A stretch of 64,000 bases of DNA from Flavobacterium pallidum (GTDB lineage Bacteria; Bacteroidota; Bacteroidia; Flavobacteriales; Flavobacteriaceae): NCBI RefSeq assembly GCF_003097535.1, contig NZ_CP029187.1:682001-746000 (forward strand), written 5' to 3'. This document shows positions 27,556-37,100 of this stretch, piece after piece. The position numbers and the translations under genes are program-made. Position 1 is the first letter of the stretch. Every line of letters begins with the position of its first letter. The notes beneath the pieces were generated by a model. It had not been told where the DNA came from. It ran no database searches and worked only from the letters and a program-made list of their open reading frames with translations.

Positions 27556-28018
27556 ATTTCCATGCAGATTGCCTCAGGATATCATCCCAGCTGTTCTCCA
27601 TTACAAAATGAATTAGACGGATAAAATGATACACCGCCAATGTAATCCCAAGTCCATAAGCCAGTTTGCGGTTGTAAAGCCATTTGCCGAAATATTCCTT
27701 CCCCGTTGCCAGTTCCGTCGACAAAACCAAAAGCGTCACGATACTGGCCAAAATCACAAACGGCCCGAAAATATGGTAGTGCATGCTTTTCCCGAAATCG
27801 CCCGCGTACAGATACACCAGCGATTTGGTGATGCCGCAGCCGGGACACGGGAAACCCGTCAGCAATTTAAACGGGCACAGCGACTGCGCCGACTCCAAAT
27901 GGTTGTCGGCATTGTCAAGCATAAAAAAAAACGGAACTGCCAACGTTAATAACGCTCCGGCAATTCCGTAAATTTTTCGCTTTATGCGGATATTATTTGT
28001 ATAATTTGTTGATGTCAC
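27554..28018 (-). CDS. DUF2752 membrane protein
   Basis: A DUF2752 integral membrane protein of about 154 residues. The family signature LLTGFPCPGCGITKSLVYLY is complete. Four hydrophobic helices flank it. The start is unclear: there is no ATG near the N-terminus, so GTG at 28018 (in VTSTNYTNNI) or TTG at 28027 must be used, both inside the 3' end of the upstream DUF4234 gene. This overlap implies translational coupling of the two membrane proteins. Confidence 0.82.
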   Translation of the reverse strand: MTSTNYTNNIRIKRKIYGIAGALLTLAVPFFFMLDNADNHLESAQSLCPFKLLTGFPCPGCGITKSLVYLYAGDFGKSMHYHIFGPFVILASIVTLLVLSTELATGKEYFGKWLYNRKLAYGLGITLAVYHFIRLIHFVMENSWDDILRQSAWK

Positions 28019-28379
28019 CCTGTACAATCATTGCAGCGACCATAGGAACAAGAAGCCCTAAAATCAGTAATAGCGTTGCATCATCTTTTTGCGGAACCCC
28101 GGCACGACGGTATACATGCGGCAAACCATCTTTTCCAGCGAGGTAATAAAAATACATGTTCACAGGCGAGCAGCATCCGGCAAAAATAGCGACCGGCTGC
28201 GAAATCACTTCCCTTTCAGCAACCGCATTCAATACGTCGGCCACTTTAATGTTCCAATAAATCAGGTAAAGCCCGCAGGTTACGATTCCCAACAGCAAAA
28301 CCGCTACGGGATCAACTTTAAAATAAGGGATGTTTGGTGGCTGTGGTGTATTCCAGCTTTCAGTAGTATTCACTTCCAT
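27993..28379 (-). CDS. DUF4234-like membrane protein
   Basis: A 128-residue protein with a proline-rich N-terminus (WNTPQPPNIPYFKVDP) and three hydrophobic segments, beginning with VAVLLLGIVTCGLYLIYWNI, the helix typical of DUF4234 and interferon-induced-transmembrane-like proteins. Two Cys (AGCCSP) lie before the second segment. Its function is unknown. Its end overlaps the next gene, a DUF2752 protein, so they are probably made together. Confidence 0.75.
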   Translation of the reverse strand: MEVNTTESWNTPQPPNIPYFKVDPVAVLLLGIVTCGLYLIYWNIKVADVLNAVAEREVISQPVAIFAGCCSPVNMYFYYLAGKDGLPHVYRRAGVPQKDDATLLLILGLLVPMVAAMIVQGDINKLYK

Positions 28380-28421
28380 AAATGTTTGGTTTTGGTTATT
28401 GAGTCTATAAAAATAAATAAT

Positions 28422-29780
28422 TTATTGAAACGCGCTGTCTTTTGGTTCCCAAAGTTCGATTTTATTTCCTTCAGGGTCCAGGATCCATCCAAAGTCCCCA
28501 TAGTCAAAACGTTGTACTTCGCCAACAACAGTCACGCCTGATGCCTTTAATGCTTCCAACAGCAAATCCAGATGATCCACCCTGAAGTTCTGCATAAATG
28601 ATTGCTCGGATGGTTCAAAATACGTCGTATCATCCTTAAACGGCGACCATTGCGTCATACAATCATTGCCCTGCGCATCTTTCCACCAGAAAGAACTTCC
28701 GTAGGCATCGGTTTTCAGTCCGAGGTGCTTGCCATACCATGCCACAAGCGCTTTCGGGTCTTTTGATTTGAAAAAAATCCCGCCAATTCCTGTAACGCGT
28801 CCGATGTCATTTTCAATTTGGCTTTCGCCGAAATACAAAGCTTTGATTTTATCGGCAATCACCTTTGCCAATTCCTGATGGCTTTCAAATGTCCAGCCCG
28901 CGATGTGCGGTGACAACAATACGTTCTCCGCGTCAAGCAGATACTGGAACGCTTCAGGAACATTATGATCCTCAAAAAGATGTTCAAACGAACTTTTCTC
29001 ATATTCCAGGACGTCGAGTCCGGCACCCAGGATTTTTCCTGATCTTAATGCCGAAACCAAATCGGCCGTTACGGCATTCTTGCCCCGGGAAGTATTCAGC
29101 AGCCAAAATGGTTTTGTAAATGTGTTGATGAAATCGGTATCGACCATCTTGTCCGTCTGCGGCGTCCACGGGATGTGCAGGCTCAGCACATCGGCATTTT
29201 GCTGCAATGCTTCCAATGAAACCTGCTTCGCATTGGCATCGCCTACGCCTTCGAGAATATCATAACACAAAACCTTTACATCAAAACCGCGTAATTTTTT
29301 CGCAAATGACTTTCCCATATTGCCATAACCAATGACCCCGACCGTTTTACCATCCAATTCGTGGCCACGGTTCGCTTCGCGGTTCCAGTGTCCGGAACGG
29401 ATTTCGCGGTCGGCTTTATTGAGCTTATTGAAAAGCGACAACAGCATCGCCAAAGTATGTTCGCCCACGGCATTGCGGTTGCCTTCCGGCGCGGCAATCA
29501 GAGCAATCCCTTTTCGGGAAGCATAATCGGTATCGATACTTTCCAGGCCGGCCCCTACCCGCGCGATGAATTTCAAATTGACCGCCTTATCCAGGAAATC
29601 TTTGTCAATCTTAAACCGGCTGCGAATGACAATGCCCTGATAATCGTGGATTTTCGTTTCGATGTCTTTTTTTGCAGATGTAAAATCTTCGTGGTTGGTA
29701 AAACCCGTATCCTGCAGCTGCTGCATTAAAATGGGGTGGTTGCTGTCGAGGTGGAGGATTTTGATTGATGATTGGTGCAT
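28422..29780 (-). CDS. D-2-hydroxyacid dehydrogenase fused to a VOC (glyoxalase-fold) domain
   Basis: The 452 residues hold two proteins in one frame. Residues 1 to about 320 are a phosphoglycerate-dehydrogenase-like NAD-dependent 2-hydroxyacid dehydrogenase: substrate Arg in ARVGAGLESID, Rossmann loop VGVIGYGNMGKSFAKKL, and catalytic His in LLSPHIAGWT. From about residue 328 (RVTGIGGIFFKSKDP) to the end is a complete VOC domain (FDYGDFGWILDPEGNKIELW). The junction falls near 28800, with no stop and no in-frame start there. The ATG at 29780 is chosen because a -7 element at 29799-29806 lies just upstream. Flavobacterial homologues normally have the two parts as separate genes, as I recall them. 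Confidence 0.9.
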   Translation of the reverse strand: MHQSSIKILHLDSNHPILMQQLQDTGFTNHEDFTSAKKDIETKIHDYQGIVIRSRFKIDKDFLDKAVNLKFIARVGAGLESIDTDYASRKGIALIAAPEGNRNAVGEHTLAMLLSLFNKLNKADREIRSGHWNREANRGHELDGKTVGVIGYGNMGKSFAKKLRGFDVKVLCYDILEGVGDANAKQVSLEALQQNADVLSLHIPWTPQTDKMVDTDFINTFTKPFWLLNTSRGKNAVTADLVSALRSGKILGAGLDVLEYEKSSFEHLFEDHNVPEAFQYLLDAENVLLSPHIAGWTFESHQELAKVIADKIKALYFGESQIENDIGRVTGIGGIFFKSKDPKALVAWYGKHLGLKTDAYGSSFWWKDAQGNDCMTQWSPFKDDTTYFEPSEQSFMQNFRVDHLDLLLEALKASGVTVVGEVQRFDYGDFGWILDPEGNKIELWEPKDSAFQ

Positions 29781-29798
29781 CACAATGATTTTGTTTTT

Positions 29799-29806
29799 CA
29801 AATTTA
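29799..29806 (-). promoter_or_regulatory. Bacteroidota -7 promoter element for the fusion gene
   Basis: TAAATTTG on the minus strand, 18 bases before the ATG at 29780. It rules out the TTG at 29801 as start. Confidence 0.5.
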
Positions 29807-29815
29807 ATATTTTCA

Positions 29816-29893
29816 GAAGCTATTCCCGCTCTCCGCTGTATCTTTTCTTTTTTAAAGAAAAAAAAGAAAAGGATGCCGCTGCGATCGGGGCTA
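29816..29893 (-). repeat. Dispersed intergenic hairpin repeat, family 1
   Basis: Minus-strand copy: AGCCCCGATCGCAGCGGCAT, then CCTTTTCTTTTTTT / AAAAAGAAAAGAT, then ACAGCGGAGAGCGGGAATAG. It lies between pfkB and the fusion gene. Confidence 0.7.
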
Positions 29894-29909
29894 GGGTTTA
29901 GCCCACAAA

Positions 29910-30842
29910 TCACTTCCTGCCCAGCCATTCAAACAACCGCCGCGCATCGTCCGCTTTGAACAACTGCGTCCCTTCATTCATCGTCGCAGCCGAGCCGCAG
30001 GCCACGCCCCAGCGGATGACCTCCTGCAACGGTTTCCCCTCCGACAATGCCCATACCATACCACCTACCATGCTGTCACCCGCACCGACAGTACTTTTCT
30101 TGGGTACATTTGGCGCGGGTACGAATTCGGTAATGTCTTTCGTGACGAGTACCGCGCCCTGCGGCCCCAAAGAAACGACTACAATTTCAGCCTGGCCTTT
30201 ATCGATGAGCGTCCTTGCGGCATCATCGGCTTCGTCGGCATGGATTTTTTCCACACCCACAAGTTTTGCGAGCTCGCCGACATTCGGTTTGAGGAGGTAA
30301 ACTCCGGTTTCCAAAGTCTTTTGCAAGGCTTCCCCTGACGTATCGGCGATAAACTTTATTCCCGATGCTTTGGCGATGGCCGCAATTCTCTGGTAGAATT
30401 CCGGTGGCATGCCTTGTGTTAAGCTGCCGCTTGCAACAAGATATTTTGTCTTTAGCCCTGAAACCGCTTCTAAAATCTGTTGCTGCTCCGGCTCGGAAAG
30501 TGTTTCGCCCGAAAACCCAAAACGGTATTGAGAATTGGTGTTTAAGTCGAGTGCAATCAGGTTTTCGCGCGTGGCATTTTTTACCGCAATGGCATGCGTT
30601 TCAATTCCTTCCTTTTGTACTAAAGCTTCCAGTTGTTTTCCCGTATCGCCTCCGGAAGTGAACACGCACAAGGATTCCCCACCGAGCCTGGCAATAGCTT
30701 TAGACACATTGATACCGCCGCCGCCGGCATCAAAACGCGGGTTTTTGCATTGGATTTTCTGTTCGGGCACAAGCCCCCTGAATGAAGTACTCTTATCAAG
30801 CGACGGATTCACGGTCAGGGTGACTATATCAAAATTTTTCAT
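29910..30842 (-). CDS. pfkB: 6-phosphofructokinase II / 1-phosphofructokinase (PfkB family)
   Basis: Phosphorylates a sugar phosphate (fructose-6-phosphate in E. coli PfkB, fructose-1-phosphate in FruK) with ATP in the cytosol. The 310 residues start with IVTLTVNPSLDKSTSF, carry FDAGGGGINVSKAIARLGG near the N-terminus, and end with the family active-site motif KSTVGAGDSMVGGMVWAL, whose Asp is the catalytic base. VVVSLGPQGAVLV is close to E. coli PfkB, which is why I prefer 6-phosphofructokinase II over FruK. No PTS genes are nearby. Confidence 0.88.
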   Translation of the reverse strand: MKNFDIVTLTVNPSLDKSTSFRGLVPEQKIQCKNPRFDAGGGGINVSKAIARLGGESLCVFTSGGDTGKQLEALVQKEGIETHAIAVKNATRENLIALDLNTNSQYRFGFSGETLSEPEQQQILEAVSGLKTKYLVASGSLTQGMPPEFYQRIAAIAKASGIKFIADTSGEALQKTLETGVYLLKPNVGELAKLVGVEKIHADEADDAARTLIDKGQAEIVVVSLGPQGAVLVTKDITEFVPAPNVPKKSTVGAGDSMVGGMVWALSEGKPLQEVIRWGVACGSAATMNEGTQLFKADDARRLFEWLGRK

Positions 30843-30970
30843 AGCGGTTTATTTCTACTAAAGTTCGGATAAATTCTCTCGAAATCAAAGCGGGTTTTAA
30901 AAAACGAGGAAGAGCAACCGTCAGAAAACTTTGCTACCTTGCATCCTGAATTTTGCACCCAGCACCAAAA

Positions 30971-31936
30971 ATGTACGACGAATCACCCAAACGCTTCGAC
31001 CGCATCATCGCCATCCTGATCCAGCTGCAATCCAGGAAGATTGTACGCGCACAGGACCTGGCGGATCGTTTTGAAGTCAGCCTCCGCACCATTTATCGTG
31101 ACATACGAACACTCGAAGTTTCGGGAGTACCGATTTACAGCGAAGCCGGGATCGGGTATTCGCTGATGGACGGGTACCGCCTGCCACCCGTAATGTTTAC
31201 ACGCGAGGAGGCGCGAAGCTTTATTGCTGCCGAAAAACTGATGCAGCAATTTACCGATAAGGAACTCGGTGACCATTACGCTGCAGCGATGTACAAACTT
31301 AAGGCGGTGCTGAAAAGCGCAGATAAAGACCTCGTCACCGACATGGAGTCAAAAGTACTGATCCGCAACAGCAGCCCGGCTTTCAACCAAAAAGCGCCAA
31401 ACGCGCTGGCATCCGTCTTCCGGAGCATTGGCGAGAAAATGCAGGTGGTTTTATTGTATGAAGGCATTGAATCCAATGGGCCGTTGGAACGCGTCGTTGA
31501 ACCCGTGGGCGTATTCCATGAGAACAACAATTGGTATATTTTCGGGTATTGCCACCTGAGGAAGGACTACCGGCAGTTCAGGACGGACAGGATCCATGAC
31601 ATCAGGATAACGGATGACGCGTTTATGTTGTCGCATAATGCGTTGGAAACCTACCTGAAGCATAATAAGGAGGAAAACCTCACCAAAGTCGTTATCCTCG
31701 TCGATAAAAGTATCGCACGATATATCAAAGGCGACCGCCGTGGTTATGGCTTTGTTTCTGAAATTGAAAAAGAAAATGAAGTTGAAATGACTTTTAAAAG
31801 CCGTGACCCACAGCATGGCTTTGCCCGTTGGTTTATGATGTTCGGGGATTATGCGACGATTGTGGAACCGGAAAGCCTGAAGGTTCGCATTGTGGAACTG
31901 CTGACACTAAGCCTTTCGAAACTGGAAAATAATTAA
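30971..31936 (+). CDS. Helix-turn-helix transcriptional regulator with WYL domain
   Basis: A DNA-binding regulator of 321 residues, YafY/PafC-like. An N-terminal HTH_11 domain (RIIAILIQLQSRKIVRAQDL, then FEVSLRTIYRDIRTLEVSGV) is followed by a WYL domain (HENNNWYIFGYCHLRKDYRQ carries the WYL-type core and the conserved Arg region) and a WCX C-terminal extension. WYL domains sense ligands, often nucleic-acid-related. The ATG at 30971 is used instead of the TTG at 30953. The target is unknown; it lies beside pfkB, transcribed divergently. Confidence 0.9.
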   Translation: MYDESPKRFDRIIAILIQLQSRKIVRAQDLADRFEVSLRTIYRDIRTLEVSGVPIYSEAGIGYSLMDGYRLPPVMFTREEARSFIAAEKLMQQFTDKELGDHYAAAMYKLKAVLKSADKDLVTDMESKVLIRNSSPAFNQKAPNALASVFRSIGEKMQVVLLYEGIESNGPLERVVEPVGVFHENNNWYIFGYCHLRKDYRQFRTDRIHDIRITDDAFMLSHNALETYLKHNKEENLTKVVILVDKSIARYIKGDRRGYGFVSEIEKENEVEMTFKSRDPQHGFARWFMMFGDYATIVEPESLKVRIVELLTLSLSKLENN

Positions 31937-32051
31937 CCCGTCCTTTTCAAACCGCAAGGCACGCTAAGGTTTCGCGTGGCAAAAACATGGCTGTCATTGC
32001 GTTCCCATTGTGTCCGTTGCGGTAAAATATATGATGCTCGTTAGCTGTAAA
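31937..32051. repeat. Degenerate 'ACCGCAAGGCACGC' type intergenic repeat
   Basis: AACCGCAAGGCACGCTAAGG followed by TTGCGTTCCCATTGTGTCCG and TTGCGGTAAAA form a loose inverted repeat. Wording of this kind is frequent between genes in flavobacteria. No gene is seen. Confidence 0.35.
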
Positions 32052-32082
32052 TAAAAAATCCCGGAAGCGAACTCCCGGGATC
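32052..32082 (-). terminator. Terminator after the DinB-family gene
   Basis: The stem ATCCCGG / CCGGGAT is followed on the minus strand by a T6 run, seven bases past the stop at 32089. Confidence 0.8.
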
Positions 32083-32088
32083 TGCAAT

Positions 32089-32577
32089 TTATCTTTCCCA
32101 AAAAAACGGTGGTTCAATGCCAAGGCCTCGCAAATACACATACATCTGTCCGCGGTGGTGGATTTCATTGTCCACGAAATACAAAACACTGTGGATGATT
32201 GGCGAATTGTACTGCCCGAAAAGGTTGAATGTTTTACTGAAATCTTCAGACGGAATCTGCGGGAAATAATCGTTGATGATGGCCGTCGATTTGTCCCATT
32301 GCTCAAGGAACTGTGCTTTGGTCGTTAGTGCATTCCCTGCTTCCTCATAAGGTTTTTCGTCGCGCTCCACGATCGCTTTGAGTGCGGGTGCTCCGATGGC
32401 AAGCAATTCCAATGTCAGTTGTGACGCAGTGCGCATCCCTCCTATCGAATAGTCAAAAAAGTCTTTCTCCGGAAATGCGTCTATCACGCGGCGTGTCAGT
32501 TTGCGGTGGCCCTGCCAGTGGGTCAGCAATTGTGACGGAGTGATAATTTGTACGGTTTCTGCTGCTGTTGCATTCAT
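32089..32577 (-). CDS. DinB family protein
   Basis: A 162-residue four-helix protein of the DinB/YfiT superfamily. These are metal-binding helical bundles, several acting as thiol-dependent S-transferases; the name refers to DNA-damage induction and gives no function. Ligand-like His residues are seen in LTHWQGHRKL and in EIHHRGQMYVYLRGLG, the family's hallmark third-helix motif. It has its own promoter (32606-32613) and terminator. Confidence 0.87.
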   Translation of the reverse strand: MNATAAETVQIITPSQLLTHWQGHRKLTRRVIDAFPEKDFFDYSIGGMRTASQLTLELLAIGAPALKAIVERDEKPYEEAGNALTTKAQFLEQWDKSTAIINDYFPQIPSEDFSKTFNLFGQYNSPIIHSVLYFVDNEIHHRGQMYVYLRGLGIEPPFFWER

Positions 32578-32605
32578 AATATGAAGTTTTTAATGATTTA
32601 TAGTT

Positions 32606-32613
32606 CAAAGGTA
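32606..32613 (-). promoter_or_regulatory. Bacteroidota -7 promoter element for the DinB-family gene
   Basis: TACCTTTG on the minus strand, 28 bases before the ATG at 32577. Confidence 0.5.
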
Positions 32614-32687
32614 AAAGGGGGAAATGACAACAGTATGTCAGCAGGAATTGACAATGTAAAATAAATTCAGGTTTCTGAATAAAAACC

Positions 32688-32716
32688 AAAAAATCCCGAC
32701 ATCACTGCCGGGATTT
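32688..32716 (-). terminator. Terminator of the RND efflux operon
   Basis: The stem AATCCCG / CGGGATT is followed on the minus strand by a T run, about 20 bases past the stop at 32737. Confidence 0.75.
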
Positions 32717-32736
32717 CCTTCAACTGTAAACTAAAT

Positions 32737-34167
32737 CTATTTCCAACCCCCACCCAAATCCCTGTAAATATGGACCACAGCATTCAACTGCTCCTTTTTG
32801 GTTTCAATCAATTCGAGTTTGGATTCCAGGGCATCGCGCTGCGTCATCAGCACCTCGAAATAATCGGCGCGCGCTGATTTGAACAGGTCGTTAGCAATGT
32901 CAATCGATGAATCCAATGCGGCAACCTGCTCTGACCGCAACGCATAGCTTTTGCTGAGATTATCTATTTTTGAAAGTTGGTTCGATACTTCAAGGTAAGC
33001 ATTCAATACGGTACGCTGGTAATTGTAAAGGGCCTGCAACTGCCTGGCATTGGCACTGTTGAATTCGGCTTTGATGGCGTTGCGGTTGATCAACGGTGCA
33101 GCGATATCACCGGCAAGCGAATACAAGACAGATTCCGGGAACTTCAGGAAATACGAAGGCCTGAACGCCTGTAATCCCACCGCGGCAGAAATGTCGAGTG
33201 ATGGGTAGAATTCGGCACGCGCAACCTTCACATCCAGTTTTGCTGCCGCGAGTTCGAGTTCGGCTTGCTTGATGTCCGGACGGTTTTCCAGCAATTGTGC
33301 CGGAATCCCGGAACTGACTGCTGACAGCGATAGTGACGTAAAATCGGGCTTGTCCCTTTTTATGTCCTGTGGATAGCGGCCCAACAGGAAGTTGATCCTG
33401 TTCTCGGTTTCCTTAATTTGCTGCAGGATTTCGTATTCCATGCTTTTGGAAGCGGCTACTTCGGCACGGAATTTCTGTACAGCCAATTCCGTAGCACGCG
33501 CGGCTTCTTTCTGGACTTTTACGATATCCAGGGCATTGTTCTGCAACCCGATGTTCTGGCGTACGATATCAAGCTGGCTGTCAAGTGAAAGCAACTCATA
33601 ATACGAATCGGCTACTTCGGCAATCAGGTTTGTCGTAGCAAAATTCTTTCCTTCCACGGTAGCCAGGTACCTGCTGACAGCCGCTTTTTTGGAATTCCGT
33701 AATTTTTTCCACACATCGACTTCCCAATTCGCATAAGCGGCCAACGTCAGATCGGTCAAGGGATCGGGCATTTCCATACCCGGAGTAATCTCTGTAGAAG
33801 CGTCACCGGCACCCTGGCTGGTGTAACGCCCTACTTTTTCCATACCCGCACCAGCCTTTACGCCGACGGTCGGCAACAAAGCGCCTTTTCTTATGCGGAT
33901 GTCATTCTTTGCAATCTCGATCTCCTGTTGCGTGATGTTGAGTTCCTGGTTGTTCTTCAGCGCAACGTCAATCAAATCCACGAGGTTTTGGTCGGTGAAG
34001 AATTGCTTCCATGGCTGTGCCGCGATATTCAGCGTGTCTGTATTCGTATTGTAGGACAGTGGCACCAAGGCTTTGGTGTCTTCCGTAGCAACCGCCGGTG
34101 CCTTGCAGCCGATTACGGCCAGGCAAATGGACAGCGGGATGAAGTAATATAATCTGGATTTATACAT
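32737..34167 (-). CDS. RND efflux outer-membrane factor (OprM/NodT family lipoprotein)
   Basis: The outer-membrane channel of the tripartite pump, 476 residues. A lipoprotein signal ends in AVIGCKAP. The two repeated OEP domains show typical coiled-coil helices (NNQELNITQQEIEIAKNDIR; ENRPDIKQAELELAAAKLDV), with the family motif LLENRPDIKQAE. The mature start and AQPWKQFFTDQNLVDLIDVA are also standard. Its start overlaps the end of the pump gene by eight bases, so translation is coupled. Confidence 0.95.
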   Translation of the reverse strand: MYKSRLYYFIPLSICLAVIGCKAPAVATEDTKALVPLSYNTNTDTLNIAAQPWKQFFTDQNLVDLIDVALKNNQELNITQQEIEIAKNDIRIRKGALLPTVGVKAGAGMEKVGRYTSQGAGDASTEITPGMEMPDPLTDLTLAAYANWEVDVWKKLRNSKKAAVSRYLATVEGKNFATTNLIAEVADSYYELLSLDSQLDIVRQNIGLQNNALDIVKVQKEAARATELAVQKFRAEVAASKSMEYEILQQIKETENRINFLLGRYPQDIKRDKPDFTSLSLSAVSSGIPAQLLENRPDIKQAELELAAAKLDVKVARAEFYPSLDISAAVGLQAFRPSYFLKFPESVLYSLAGDIAAPLINRNAIKAEFNSANARQLQALYNYQRTVLNAYLEVSNQLSKIDNLSKSYALRSEQVAALDSSIDIANDLFKSARADYFEVLMTQRDALESKLELIETKKEQLNAVVHIYRDLGGGWK

Positions 34168-37100
34168 TGTTGTCGATTTCTTCAGTTAATGGATTTTCTT
34201 CTTCATTTTTGACGAATTTGGTCTTTTCGGAAATGGTGGCAAAAATATAATACAAGCCCGGAATGATGATGACCCCGAAAATCGTACCCATCAGCATGCC
34301 GCCGAGTGCCGCCGAACCGATGGTACGGTTCCCGACCCTTCCCGGACCAGTGGCAAATACTAAAGGAATCAATCCCGCAACGAATGCGAACGACGTCATC
34401 AGGATCGGGCGGAAACGCGCCACGGACCCTTCAATCGCAGCCCTGAATACGGAATCTCCGGCACGGTGCCGCTGTACTGCAAACTCCACAATCAGCACGG
34501 CGTTCTTTCCAAGCAAACCGATCAGCATGACCATGGCGACCTGGGCGTAAATGTTATTTTCCAGTCCGCAGATCATTAGCAGCAAATAAGCTCCGAAAAT
34601 ACCCGCGACAAGTGATAATATCACCGTCAGTGGCAAAATGAAACTTTCATATTGTGCTGCGAGGATCAGGTAGACGAAGGCGAGGCAGATCAGGAAGATG
34701 TATATGGCTTCATTGCCACGCCCGACTTCATCCTTCGAAATCCCGGCCCAATCGATCCCAAAACCCCGCGGGAGTTTTTTCGCAGCGACCTCATTGATCG
34801 CGTTGATGGCCTGGCTGCTGCTGTAACCCGGCGCCGCCTGTCCGCTGATTTCAGAGGCATTGTACATATTGTGCCTTGTGATTTCAGACAATCCGTAAAC
34901 TTTATCCATTTTCATAAAGGCCGAAAATGGCACCATTTCATCGCGGTCGTTCTTCACATACAACTTCAGGATATCCTCTGGCAGCGCACGGTATTCCGGC
35001 GAAGCCTGCACCATCACCTTGTATTGGCGGTCATATTTGATAAAGCTGATTTCGTAATTACTTCCGACCAATGTTGCCAAGGTATTTGTCGCGTTTTCTA
35101 TCGTAACGCCTTTCTGCTGCGCGATGTCATTATCGATATGAAGCATGTATTGCGGGAAACTTGCGCTGTAAAATGTAAACACCGATGACAGTTCCGGGCG
35201 CTTGTTCAGTTCCTTTACGAAATCATTGCCGACGGTTTCCATTTTCTTATAATCACCAGAACCGGCCTTGTCGAGCAAACGCAATTCGAATCCGCCTGCC
35301 GCACCATAGCCAGGGACAGCAGGAGGCTGGAAGAATTCAATTGTCGCTCCTGCAATGTCCTTTGATTTTTTCTCCAGTTCTTCGATGACTTCCTGTGCCG
35401 AATGGCTGCGTTCGTCCCAGCTTTTCAGGTTGATGAGGCAGGTCCCGGAATTGGCGCCCGTACCTTCCGTTAAGATTTCATAGCCTGCAAGGGAGGAAAC
35501 TGATTTTACATCAGGCATTTTCTGGGCGATCCTTTGCAGTTTTTCTGCGATTTCATTGGTCCGTTCCAGAGTGGCTCCGGGCGGGGTCTGGATTACCGCA
35601 TAAAACATGCCCTGGTCTTCATTCGGGATAAAGCCTGTAGGGAGTGAATTGTTCAGGAAATAAATGCCTGCGCAGAAAGCCATCAGCATTCCGAAAGTGA
35701 TGGCGCGGCGGTTAACGATTTTGCTCAAAAGCGACGTATACCTTCCAGTAAGCCCGTTAAACCAGTTGTTGAAACCGTCGAGCAGCCTGTTTAAAGGTGT
35801 TTTTTTGCGTGGCTTTCCGTGTGTGCTTTTGAGCATCATCGCACACAAGGCTGGTGTCAGCGTCAAGGCTACCACACCCGAAAGGATGATCGAGGTAGCC
35901 ATCGTAATCGAAAATTGCCTGTAAAAAATCCCAACCGGGCCCGACATGAACGCTACCGGAATGAATACCGCCGCCATGACGAACGTGATCGCGATAATCG
36001 CACCGCTCACTTCATGCATTGCCGCTTTTGTCGCCTTCAGCGGTTTGAGGTGCTTGGTCTCCATATTGGCGTGGACGGCTTCAATCACTACTATCGCGTT
36101 GTCCACCACAATTCCGATGGCAAGTACCAATGCAAATAAGGTAATCAGGTTTAGTGTAATCCCAAAATAGGACATAAAGATGAACGTCCCCACGAGCGAT
36201 ACCGGTACAGCTATGGCCGGAATCAGCGTTGAGCGCCAGTCGCCGAGGAACAGGAATACGACCAGCCCTACCAGCAGGAAAGCTTCGACCAAAGTGTGCA
36301 GCACCTTTTCGATCGATGCATCGAGGAATTTTGACACATCATAACTGATCTCGTAATCCATGCCTTTCGGGAACGAGCTCGCCTTGATTTCGGCCAGTTT
36401 TGCTTTTACATCTTTAATAACCTGGCTGGCGTTGCTGCCGTAAGACTGTTTTAGCACGATGGCTGCTGATGGACGTCCGTTCAGGTTTGAGTAGATATCA
36501 TACATCGAGCTTCCGAATTCGACATTCGCCACATCCTTCAGGCGCAGGATCTCGCCGTTCGGGCTGGCCTTGATGACGATATTATCGTACTGTTCTTTTG
36601 TCGTAAACCTGCCCGGGTATTTAAGCACGTATTCAAAAGTTTCCGATCTCTTACCCGAACTCTCCCCGGTTTTTCCGGGTGAAGCTTCGAGGCTTTGCTG
36701 GCTCAATGCTTCCATGACCTCATCGGCTGAAATCTTGTAGGCGAGCATGCGGTCCGGCTTGAGCCAGATGCGCATGGCATATTCCCGGTTCCCGAGAATG
36801 TCCGCATCGCCTACGCCATCGACCCTTTTCAATTCGGAAAGTACATTGATATCGGCAAAATTGTATAAGAATTTCTGGTCGGCACCCGGGTCTTTGCTAT
36901 ATAAGTTGACATATAACAGCATGTTCGATTCCTCGCGCGTGATTTTTACACCTTCACGCACCACAAGCGGCGGGAGCTTGTTCACTACCGACGCGACGCG
37001 GTTCTGGACGTTCAGCGATGCCTGGTTCGGGTCTGTGCCCAGGTTGAAAATGACCTGTATCGAAGCCTCGCCATCATTACCGGCATCGGAGGCGATGTAT

